Shown here piece after piece: positions 1 to 12,300 of a DNA stretch of 64,000 nucleotides. Source of the DNA: Macrocystis pyrifera (lineage: Eukaryota; Sar; Phaeophyceae; Laminariales; Laminariaceae); the NCBI GenBank assembly GCA_031763025.1, contig JASSKH010000024.1:11058087-11122086 (forward strand), written 5' to 3'. The notes under the pieces are model-generated. The model saw only the letters and a program-made list of their open reading frames with translations, made no database searches and had not been told where the DNA came from. The position numbers were made by a program, and so were the translations under genes. The number at the start of each line of letters is the position of its first letter. Positions within the stretch are counted from its first letter, which is position 1.

Positions 1-107
1 TGTGCCTTCCGTTTAGCAAGCCCGCACTTTCTTCTGTGAATCGCAGAGCCCTTGTTGGTTAAGAACCCCACATGTGCGTTCCTGTTGTATCATCCTTTCT
101 CGCGAAG

Positions 108-374
108 GTGGAGCGCAACATGCGCCTCCGCCGCAAGCGTATCCTGAGTGTTCTCCGCCCCGGAGAGGTGGCTCCGACGATGACCTGCTTTCCGCTCATG
201 GGGGTGGGCGACTTCGTTTCCCCTCCTGACCTGACCGGCGACCATGCGGTGCCCCCGCGACATGCTTCATCGAGCGGAATGCACGTGCGCGGCCCCGTGG
301 CGAATTCGGCGTACGTCCCGGATGACATCATCAACCCACACCCGCGCTTCGGAGCCCTGACCAAGAACATTCGG
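108..374 (+). CDS. GCLC: GCLC exon A (first visible exon)
   Basis: The exon codes 89 residues from [11 protein letters not shown] to LTKNIR. The acceptor is the AG at 106-107 after a pyrimidine-rich stretch, and the donor GTGAGG starts at 375. Splicing at 375, rather than at the later GTACGT at 398, joins NIR to ARRGHNVDI and reproduces the family pattern N-I-R-x-R-R-G exactly. Upstream exons are outside the window. Confidence 0.88.
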
Positions 375-3300
375 GTGAGGCGCGGAAGTTGTTTTCGGTA
401 CGTTACTTATTGTTGTTATTTTTTGTTTTGTTATGTTATTTATTTTGTACCCAGTATGTTCGATTTTAATTTGCTTTCGTCGGCTCGTTGCGATGATAAC
501 GATTTTATCTGTCTCTCAGCAGTCTATGACCACGCGGTTTGTACCAGGTATTCCTCTAGGATGAAGAATCAGGGCGGGTACTGAGTGTTTTGATTCCGTT
601 GGCCAGCAAAAATGGTTTAATCTGGAGACCATACACATATCGAAATGTGGCCTAAGGGTAAGTCAAAAGCGAATTTTTGTCGGGAAACGTGCTACCCATC
701 AGCAGTCAGCCGCGGACGTTGCCTGTTTGTTGTGGTGCAGTTTAGCGGAGCCTATTGGCTGATAGGCGTGCAACGTATCGAATGTGTCATACATAGGCTG
801 TGGCTGCATTGCACTGCAGTCCCGCGGAAAGCAGCCGCAGATACTGCCTGTTGGTGTAAAATTCAGAAGAGCGTGATCAGTTGATTCGTGTGCAACGAGT
901 CGCATGTGCCCAACGCTGTGACTGCTTACACTGTTTAGCGGTCAACGCTGTGACTGCATTGCACTGCTTTGCGGTATGCTTATATCTGTTTACTCACATG
1001 TACGCCCTATTTCCTCCTTCCGGTAGGCTCGGCGAGGCCACAATGTGGATATCCGCATACCTCTGTTCCACGACGAAAATACGCCGGAGTTCGAAGGCAA
1101 GGAGGCCTTTCTCCCTCCTCCTCCCGGTGCTTCTCTCCCCGGATGCCCCGGCAGCCCCGCCCAAGGCCACGCGTCGGCGCGCTCTCGGCTGGAAAGCGTT
1201 AGCGAAACCACAACGGCGGAAGAGCCTTGCGCCCAGCCTGACGTGGCACAGGAAGGGAAGGGGCAGGGGCCTGATGGCCCGCATGTGCACATGGACGCGA
1301 TGGCGTTCGGCATGGGGTGCTGCTGCCTGCAGGTTACATTCCAGGTAGGCTTGATAGGCTTGTCTTCTTGACCTCAAAAAGCGGCAGGAGACAGCAAGCA
1401 TCGTCATGTATCGTTCGTACCTACGAACACATGCGGTACGTTTTGTTTCTCCCGGGTTTATAGCCACTTTGGCCCTAGCAAAAACATGTCCTACTTTCTT
1501 TCCACGTGGTTCACCCCCCAAACGTGGCTACAGCTGTAAAGCAAATAAGCCAGAAGACAAAATTCTAGCCCTGTGACAGACTGCTGTCTAGGCATAATAT
1601 ACTAGCTTAAATGTCGGAGTTCTTATACGTGTGACTGACGACGCCTATGCCGTCTCCTGACCAACAACTTGCTGTAAAGGGGTTCTTAGGTGGATGTTTT
1701 CTGCACCCGCCATCACGTGCGTTCGTACAAATGTGCATCGAGCATACTCCCCTCTTCGTGTTGATGCGAGCGGAGTTCACGCTTTGTGTGGTTCGGCCTC
1801 TCGCTTGCGCATACACTTGCGATTGCGTTCCACAGTGCAGTTCGTGCTTTGTGTGATTTGGTTCCGCTTGTGCTCACGTGTCGACTGGTGCAGGCACGAG
1901 ACATCGACGAGTCCCGCTACATGTACGACCAGCTGGCCGTACTGAGTCCGGTCATGCTCGCACTGACGGCGGCAACGCCAGTGTTGAAGGGACGGCTAGT
2001 CGATACGGACGTCAGGTGGAACACGATCGCGCTCTCCGTGGATGACCGCACGCCCGCCGAGCGCGGCTTGCACGAGGATGACCCGGTGGGTGCTTCTTGT
2101 TGCCAGATTTCTTTTGGAAGGGGGTGTCAATGTTTTTTGTCCCTCGGAAAACGACAGCGGCCCCTTGTGAGAACTCGTAAGAGCAGGAGGGAGTTAGCCG
2201 GCAGCGTCCTCACGACGCGGTGTGTACAGTGTCTGATATTACCTGTAGAGGACGTTGTATGCCACTGCCGTTCAGAAACCTACTTGGGATGGTGTTGGTA
2301 GGGCGGTGTTAGTACAAGTATGTTCACGTCTAGCTTGAGGATAAAGCGTTCTTGCTCAGCTGTCTTCCCGTAGATCATTGCCAGGTATAGGTTTACATAC
2401 CTCGTACCTGGTAGGATATGCGGCCACCTGTAGATGTGCGAGCTATAGTTTCTACGGGAAGGTGCCGCATTAAAGTGACATGCGGACGGGCGTTGACATG
2501 GCAGCCTGCGATTATTTCACGGTGCCGTGAGCTTGGTCCTCTGTCCGTCGGTGTCATCGTTCCATGCGGGATATGTCCCTGCGTTACCCTGTTGTGTCTC
2601 GTTTTCTGGTTTCAAGTGCGGAATACAGAGCAAACACGTGCGGCCGACGTATAGCTTAGCTTTCCGGGTTTTCAGAGTAACTGGCGTGTGCTATAGGGTG
2701 ATTGGAGTGTGTGGCACCTTTTTTTCTAAGGTTTCTAACTTAAGAAGCTCTACAAAGCTCAACGTACAAGCTACCTTTTGAATAATTGCTAGCAAACCAT
2801 GCGCTACAGTAGGAATGTAACGAACGCTAGCAAGATTTCACATATATTCCAATTATATTGGGCAGCTCAGCCTATTCAATTGGGGAGCCTCGTCAGCCAT
2901 GAAGGGTTTAGGCTATACTATAATCGAGTGAAACCCTTACCGTAGCATGGCTCGAGCATCATCCACTCAATCAATCGAGATCACACCTGGCGTGTTTTAT
3001 ACGAAGCCTTTTTTTGTCTATAAAACGTGGTTTGCGCCTCGTTCTGTGGTACCTCAGGCGGCACAGGAGGCTGCGCGGGATCCTTCCATGGTTGGGGATG
3101 GCGTGGCTCGGCTGCTGAAGAGCCGCTACGACAGCATCTCCACCTACGTGCACTACTGCAAAAGAAGGGAAGAGAACCCCATGCACGTCCTCGAGGTGAC
3201 CAAACAGCCTTCGCAGTCGTGGGAGGCTGCTCAATGCCGTGTGGAGTCCAAGCAAACTGTTGAGCTACGATAGACGCCACTACTGTAGAACAAATGCGAA

Positions 3301-6300
3301 AGGTACCGTCATGCCATCATAGAATACCATCACTACAAGCTAAAGTAGCACGGAACGACCGCCACCTACGATTACGTTTTTTTTCGCAGTAGTGTATGGT
3401 TGCGAGCACTCACGAACACTCTGTGGAGCGGTTTTTTGGTCGGAGTCCTCGCAACAGTTGCAGTCAGGAGAAGAGGTGTGCGCATTTTGTGTGATAGCGA
3501 GTGTTTCATGGTAAAAATAAAGAAACGAGAGCTACAAACGCACACAAACCAATGTTCACCGTTCCCGGCGCAGCTTTGGACTGCCCGCGTAGCTCGGGTA
3601 TGTGTAATGGTGCAATGTCCTTACGGCTAGCAGTTGGCGCATCTAGTGGCCGCTATCAGGCATCGGTATTCGTGCGCTACCACATGCACGTGTCGTACGG
3701 TAGAGTACGGCGTGTTCCTAAGCGGTGCTGCCGGGCTCTGTAGGCAACGCGCATTTTGACGTCGTCACGTCGTAAATCCTGACATGGTCAGTTCATCACC
3801 GTGTCGAACGCGGTGGGTAACAAGTCCTGTGTTGTGTCATACGTATGCTCTGTTTGAAAAAATGCTGTGCTGTTCCACGCTGTATGAATATGTTATGATA
3901 CCAACGCCGCAGACGTACAACGACATCCCGTGTGTGGTCGACAAGTCCGCGGAGAGCTACTTGGTGGACAACGGGGTGGACCCTGCCCTAGCTTACCATG
4001 TGGCACACCTCTTCGCCAGGTGATGGCACGTGCAGAGAGCAAAGTGGACGAGTCTTTCCCCTTTTGGGCTTGAAGGCATGCCTTAATGCCTTTTATTTTA
4101 GGACTGCATTCCCGTTGTGGAGACATGTTATCGTGTGGCCGTGGTGGGAATTAGACTCAGATTTCGGTTTCTGTATGTGACTGGAACAGTGCACTAGTAA
4201 AAGGGTTAAAAGGGCAAAAAAGGTCGACAATAAATAACGATTACAGCTTGGGGTACTTCGCTACCTAACTAATAACTATCCGTGAAGTTTTTCCAAGTCA
4301 CAGTCCTATTTACAAACCGTGGTTTCTACTCACAGCAGAATACATCTGTTTGCCACCGATGCCAACTTGTTGGCGCTTGCAGGGATCCTCTAGTAATCTT
4401 TGATGGCGTTGTGGAACAAGTGGACGACGCGACGGCCACCGAACACTTCGAAAACATCCAGTCCACCAACTGGCAGACCGTACGCTGGAAGCCACCCCCG
4501 CCCAGGGAGAACGAGGACTCCCCTCGTATCGGATGGAGGTAATTATTTGCGGGCTTGACTCGAATCACACAAGGGAAAAAAACGGTGTCACCTACCATAA
4601 TGCTGGTTGCTGTCTTCCTGTGAGCACGTGGTGGTTTTGGCTCTAGTGCTTGATGGCGTCCGCAGGCTACTTGTTCTCTGCCTTCTCATGATTTGATTTG
4701 AGACCGTTTTTACACGCCCGCATTGGAAAGTGCTCACCTTTGTACGCGAACTGTTGCCGGACTGGCGGATTTTGCGCGTCCCGCTTCAAGTGTTGACGGT
4801 CCGGCCACGTATGCCTACTGTAGTGCGAAGATGCCGAAAAAAGCTTCGCGGTTGTTCCATCACATGCAGCACTTGCCGCTGTTACACATGGCTGTGCAGT
4901 GCTGCGCTTGTTTATACTGTGCCCTACTGCATTGAGTTTGACTACCGATTTTAATATTCACCAACTTATTGTTTCGATCCCCTCAGCCGCTTTCCAGCAT
5001 TTCATATCAGACCACCGTTGTACGCAGCAATACAAAATCTGTACCTGTTCCTACGGGAGCGGTCACATGACGCCAACCGCGAAATACCGACTGACCCTTT
5101 GAAATCCCGACGGGCGACGACCCCTCAGGACGGAATTCCGGTCGATGGAGATGCAGGCCACGGATGCCGAGAATGCGGCCTTTGTGGTGTTCGTGGTGCT
5201 GGTAACGAGGGTCATCCTTGCTTTCGACCTCAACCTGTACATCCCGCTCTCCAAGGTCGATGAGAACATGAAAAGAGCGCACTCGAGGGATGCCGTCCAC
5301 AAACATAAGGTAGGGCCAAATTGCAGGCGTGCTGAAGTAGGAGTTGCAAGTAGGGGTTGCGCTTCTGAGGCCAAACTTTTCTCATTAACGGGAACTGCTC
5401 AACACTGTAACGAGTCAGCCATTGCAATTCTCGAACCTACTCAATACCTTTGGACCCGATGTTTATTTTATATTGTAACTCGTAGAACTTACTATCACTA
5501 CGTATCAACGACTACCAGGTACATCGTAAGTCGAATGCACAAACACCTTATTACATACCTGGTACCCTGGTGCTAGGTATGGAATGTAGAACAGACGTAT
5601 CACGCAGCTTGCAAACTTGAGTATCAACATACCATTCAATCGGTCGAGCTCATAGCTGACGTATTTGTTATAACTTTAGATGATATTGTTCGCTATATAC
5701 TTAGCCGAAGGGGTTGTGTATCTTGAAGTCGTTTGTGTGGGCAATATTTTTAGAGCTTCCTGCCAGTAGTATGTGGAGCGCCTCGGTTTTTTTTTTGTGC
5801 TGCCCTTGCCGTAGCTCGCGTCTTCGATGAAGCTCACGCCCATCCCATGTGGGCCCGTTTTGTTCAGTGCGACGCCGGGGGCACAGTGGATCCAGAAGAG
5901 TAAGAAGGTTTGTTTTGTTTTGTTTTGCGCTCGTTCCGTACTTGTCTTCCGCAACTTAAAAAGCCTTACCACCATGCCTGAGTATGCGTGTGTAAGAGAG
6001 CTTGCGCGCCGAGTGCGAGTTATGGTTCTACTTGTACGATGCTTGTTAAAACAAGCATGGTTATATCGTGTTTGAGCGCGTTGCTCCTTTGTCAGGAACT
6101 TGCGCGGCAGTACTACTGTCACGTCACGAGATGCCTCGTTGTGCGTCAAGCTTTGCTAGCGGAACAGCGCAATAGTGAGAACTACTCGCGAAAGGAATTG
6201 TGGGTTTGGTAATGATATTCGTTGTGCAGCAGCATTGCTTTTTGCTACAGTAGGTTGCAGTCTTACATATCTGTCCATACCGTGAAATACGGGACAAAAA

Positions 6301-9300
6301 CCAAAATGGTTTTAGAAGCGTCTACAGTAGGTTCCATGGTTTTGCCGGAGTTTGGAGTTGAGGATGACCCGCCTTCGTCGTTGTCGATAACCCTGCATTG
6401 CCACCACCTCATGGCCGACCAGTGGTTACAGTTTTCGTTCCCACGATTTTGTTGCTCCATGACATAGAGCTACAGTAGGCGACTGAAATTGTCGCTCTGT
6501 TTTGCTGTGATACCGCCTTTTCGGACGCACGTATCGCACTAAGTTGTCGCTTTGTTTGGCTTTGATGCCGGCATTTCGCACGTGTTATAGAGATACTTAC
6601 CTTTTTCTTTTTCCTGATCGTGCTCGGTTGGTACATCCCTGGCATCTCAGAGCTCCCACTAGGAAACCGCCCCCTGCTATTAATTGCCGGCGAGGGCCTT
6701 TTTTCTTTTTTCCTTTTTTCCTTTTTTGCTCTTTTGTTTGGTATGCGCGTGTACACCCAGAGCACGGCACCGCGGGTGAGCCCGGCGCCGTCGCGGGTGT
6801 CAGCGGGCGCTGGCGAGGGGGGGTTGGACGGAGCGCGGTCGCCGTTTTTGTGGCTAGGACTCGCGTGTGCATCGAGACACGAGGGAAGCATGAAGGGACT
6901 ATGTCTGGTCTTCTGGTGTGGGGTTGGATGTATTATGTACGAGTCTACAACGGTCGTTTTGGTCTGCCAAATAGGATTCAAGCGGTGCTCATTTTCGCGA
7001 CCAAGCTGAAGGTCGTAGAGAGAGATCACCAAGATTGTCGATCTGGCGAACGAGGGCCACGGTGAGCACCGGGCTTCACGCGAGGCGGGCAACGGGGCTC
7101 ACTGCGTCAGAGAGGGAGGAAAGCTTTACCCGGACCGGATCGGTGGCGAGGTGGTCGCGAGAGGGACGGGCGGCGTACGAAGCTGAGAGAAGCTCGGCTG
7201 TTCGTTTTTGTTTTTACCGTCTCAAGGTGTTCCAGTGAGGCGGGAAATAAGTACATCAGAGGGGATAGGGAATTTTCTTCTTTTTCAAACTTTCGTTTTC
7301 ATTCAATTTTCATTGTTTTAGCGGCCCGGTGTCGTGCTGTGCTTTCTCTTTCGTACTCACCACAAGAAGATAATAAGTATGTACGTACATGCACGCGACA
7401 TCCGGGTCGCTTTCCGGGATGGAGGATGAAGTTCTTGGCCTTTGCAAGTCGCCTGTTTGCATCTAATTGTTTGGACCGTCTGTTCCGTTCCATTCTCCTT
7501 CCTCGTGAGCGAGCGTAGTGGCGGAACCGCCCGCTGCGCGAAATACTTTGTGTATACTAACGTATTGCATTAACCCGTCAATGTGTACGCGCAGTTTTGG
7601 TGGCGCATGCACATGGCCCCGCCGGAGAAGGGCAAGGAAATGCCGCACCACAACGCTAATGAGACTGAGGACGGTGGCGATTCCGAGGCGCCGCACCCCT
7701 GCGACGGTAGCAGTGCGAACGGGATACCGGCGGTGGATCAGGAGCACAAGGCGTGCGACGAGCACACCCAGGGTGAGACCGGTTGCCTCGTATGATTATG
7801 GCGCTGACACCACACAGACGGAATATATCACAGATGCCCGGCGTTCGCGGCGCTTGTGGCAGGTGCGGACTCATGCTCGTGCCCTGCGCACGGTTCCGAA
7901 ACGACTCTGGTTGTACTACTATTGATGGATGGACATGAAAAGTCATGATATACCGGGTGCTGTGCTTCGGTTCTGTTTTATTCGATTGCTTTCTATTTAT
8001 GTGTGTTTTACTGCTGTGGAGCCATAAAAGACATGCATGCCAACACACCTAATCGTCTCGACATTGTGAAGAACGTAATATATTTCTTGTTTGAAGTCGT
8101 ACAAAACGATACATCGATATTCAACGTTTTAATGTATCGATGTGAGCCTAGCGAAATGAGATGAGATGATATTATATCTTGTTTTTAGGAGACGATATGA
8201 TCCTGGCAAATGCCAAGCATGCAAGTACTTACGACCGGCCGGTACGTCCCCCTTCCTTGTAATTCTTCGTTCCTTCACTTTTTTCCTGTTCAAGGCCACG
8301 AGGAGATGACAATCGAGGAAATCATGCTGGGAAAAGGCGACTACTACCCCGGTCTCGTTCCTCTGGTGTACGCCTACCTGGGCCACATTGGCTGCGATGC
8401 CGACACCATGGACACGGTGGACCAGGTACGACTGAAGATTGTGGCAAAATACTGGAGTGTACGATCATCTCCCAACGACGGCAAAGTCTTGTGATAGCAG
8501 TCTTAGGTAATAGTCTTATGGTGACAGGCTTATGGTTACAGTATTTTGGTAGCAGGCTTACGGTTACAGTCTCATGGAAGCAGGCTTATGGTTACAGGCG
8601 CCACCCTTGTTGCAGCGTCACTTCGACGACCGCCTGCCGTTGCAAAGATGTACCGTACGTTACATGCGGCTACGGTATGGATTCACTGTTAATAGCAAGG
8701 AAATACCCACTATTAAGAAGTCACACAATCTAAAAGTGAAGCTCGCTTTTTTTAGGACAATATCGCTTGATTAACAAATCGTCCTCAGCGGCGAGTGCTT
8801 TTCTAAATCCTAGCAACAATAGCATGTAATCGCCTGTGCTCAACGTTGGTGCCACAATATTAATGGTTGTAATTGTGAATTTTTCGTTATTTTTCGAACA
8901 TATCTCTTGGTACGAGCACTTTTGGGCAAAACCCCGAGTAGTCGACACGGGAAGCCCGGCCGGACACATTGGTCGAGGTCCGAGCGCGATCCATGCACTC
9001 TAGAGCGCGTGGCGGGCGGTCAAAGTTTTTTCCGGTGGGAGTGGATAAGACGATTTCCCTGGTTTCAGTACGAGAGGCCTTATTGTGTACGTACGTACCG
9101 CAAAAATGTTGTCATCTTTTGGCCGTTTCAAGTGTGTACGTACCGGGAGATACCATTTTTTTATCATCTGAACACACCACAGACATCAAACAATACAGCA
9201 GCAGAGCAGACAGCGTGCTTACCCCCAGCTGCCTGCAACACTGCAACCCTACCGTCCAGCAGCAGCAGGCAGCCATGTGTGCGTGTGGCAGGTGTCTCCG

Positions 9301-12300
9301 CTGTACTGCTGTGGCTAGTTGGTTCAGTCTGAGTCTGAGATCGATTACTCCGCAACAATACGCCACCTCTCTTTCTGACGCTATGCGCAATCGTGTGATC
9401 GTACAACATGTTGGCGCTGTTGCACACAGCAGTGCGACTCCGGCAACAGACAGCAGCGCAGAGAGCGTGCTAACCCTCAGCTAACTATAGCATCAACAAC
9501 AGGCAGCTCCATGCACGTGTGGTAGACCCGCGCTGAAGGGTGGATGATTGCTCTGATCTTGCTTGCTGTCTGACAGCTGTGGTGTGTTACGGCAAAAAAT
9601 AATTTCTGCTGATGACGTGCTCTTCTTCTGCTTGCTAAGATAGCAGCAAAGCAGCAGCAACAGTGAAGCAGTAGTGCGATGCTCGCAGCAGCTCAGAGGC
9701 CAGCAGTCAACAAGTAATTGCCTGCTCGTTGTTGTTTCCATGATAGCCGCTACGCACCAGACACACTGCTACTTGCTCGGCTTGCTGCAGTCTGCAGGTA
9801 TTTTTTGCATATCTTTCCTTCGCACCCGAAAAGTGGAACCAATCCCTCCCTCCCGGTTAAGCGTATAGATGACATGCACGTCGTTTGCACCATCATCATC
9901 CGAAAAACACTGAATGCTGTTTGCTCTAATGATGCTGCTGTACAGTACCGGGCTTCTCTCACAGAGAGCAGTACTATTGCAGTCAACCGAAAGTGTAGCA
10001 GTACACGTCCCTGCTGCTGCGTGTAGTATTATCTTGCCATGCCGTCATCCATGATATGATGCGAGTACGTACATGATACGTACACGTAAGTAGTACGTGA
10101 CCTGCGGTACGAGGTTGTCAACTTTTTTTTTTCATTGCCGGAAGTGAAAGACATGCGTAAACATTAGACCAGTACGTAGTTGTGTTGTAGCGAAAGTGTC
10201 TGATCCTCCTGGTCAATGATATTTTTGAGTATCGTGTTTCGATCACGTTTGATCCCATTTGTGTTTTGCAACCTACACTGAAATCAAGTCAATTTCGATT
10301 TCCCACCCAAAAAACAAGTCATTTCCGGCCCGCACGTAAAAAACCGAAGTCAATTCCGACCACCCACACAAAAAACAGGGGAATCGATCTCCACATTAAC
10401 AGACAAGTCATTTCTTACCAAACACAAAAATCACGTCAACTCCCATCATTTTTACAAAAACCAGTTCTTTTCGATCCCCGACACGAAAAAGAAGTTATTT
10501 TCGGCCCGAACACGAAAACCATGTCAATTTCAACCCCACCCACACAAAACCAACTCAATTTTTGATCCCCCCCACAAAAACCAAGCCATTTTCGCCCCGC
10601 ACACAAAAAACAAGTCGATTTCAACCACCCACACAAAAAGCAGGTGAATCGATCCCCAACCTAAAACCACGTCATTTTCGGCCGAACGCAAAAATCAACC
10701 CAATGTTGACCATCGCCATAATAACCAAGTCCGTTCCGATCTCCTGCACAAAAACCAAGTCACTTTCGGTTCACGCGCGAAAATCAAGTCAATTTTGACC
10801 ACCCAAACAAAAACCAAAAGTCAACTTTGATCTCCAACACAACCCAAGTCATTTTCGGCCCGCACACAAAGAAAGAAGCCAATTTCGGCCCTACCCTTAA
10901 ATGCAATTAGTGTTCGACCCTCACACCAAAACCAAGTCAATTTCGATCTTCCGTACTGAGATCAAACCAGCTTCGACCCCCCAATCAAAAATCAAGTAGA
11001 TTTCTTGGATGTAGTTGTGGTTGAGGTTTCCAACCCTTCCTTCGTTGCATCCTTTTCTCTTTCTGCAAATATTATCCCACTAATAACTGTGTCACGCGTT
11101 CGTCATGCGTCTGCGGTGTGTATCATGTGTCACGCGCGCGTTTGTGCAGTGTGTCACTCGTGGAGTACTTTTAAACTTTTTTATGTGTCGGAAGTCCTCG
11201 TTTTTGTGCGGGAGAGATACCTACATTTACCTTGTGCGCCACAACAAAGAAAAGCATACAGACAGACACATATATATATATATATGACACAACATGATAA
11301 CAATGTTTGGCTGAATGAATCCATGAAAACGACGCCATCAATATGGTAACGGTCCCAGACTATTTCCAAGCATGTTTTGTCCCCAAAAAGGCAAGTGTCG
11401 GTGCAGTAAAGATGATATCATATGCTACGGATTAGTATGCCTATTAGACAGCCACATCAACATGCTGTATGCTTTTCATTTCACCCTTGCGCCACTCCCC
11501 TAGGCACCTCGCGGAGGGGAACCTTGTATGATATATGTTTCAGCCTTGGTGAGCGTAGGTGAGCGTTCGCAGTTGCCCTCGTTGGTGGGCCCTTGCTGCA
11601 TTACCGGCATGCTTGCAGTACCTTGGGTGCATACGGTTCTAGCCCTATCGAGCACGCAGCTTCAATCTCGGCTCACCGGCCTTACGATTGCTACCGTGGT
11701 CATTCCTCTGTCAGATAGCAACGCGTTCGCCCGGTAGAGATGCCACTCGCAGCCCTGACCAGGAACCCAACTCCCCCGAATGCTCGTGTAGTACATGACG
11801 CTTCTCTGCAAGCGTGCCAGTGGCGAGCTGAAGACAACTGCCACTTGGATGCGCGAGTTCGTCACGAAACATCCCGACTACAAGCAAGACTCGGTGGTGT
11901 CCGATGCCATCGCGCACGACCTGGTCATGGAATTCCGGGCTATCGGAGAGGTGAGGAGATTCGTCCAGCCGCTCGTAGCACAACGGCTAAAGCGGGTGTA
12001 CCCGTAGAACGTCGTTAGTATCGCCAGCGTTGGAGGGTAGTGCAGACAAGCGTATGCTATTGCTGTGCAGGCAGATCAGCGCGATGTGGTGTAATAGCAG
12101 TGCTGATCGTTGTCTAGCATAGTGGCACCCACGACGGACCTTGACGGAACAAAGTTTCTGTATTTCGAGGTCATCGTTCTTGGAGTGTTGCTCACTTCAT
12201 GCGCGTGTTAGGTCTACAGTAGATGGGCTCGACATTACTGTAGGTGCAAACGCGTGGTTGCGGGGCAGATGTTCATCCTGAAGGAGAACTATGCATTCGT

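Noticed and set aside
6409..7092. Minus-strand open frame of 227 codons inside a GCLC intron.
   Set aside because: No domain, low-complexity Lys/Arg-rich part arises from a T-rich run, and it is antisense within an intron.
10265..11010. CRISPR-like reading of regularly spaced repeats.
   Set aside because: Units are degenerate and contiguous without unique spacers, and the context is a eukaryotic intron.
12005..12007. TAG as the end of glutamate-cysteine ligase.
   Set aside because: A strong GTGAGG donor at 11951 and an in-phase exon at 12940 restore the conserved C-terminal block; the stop is probably intronic.
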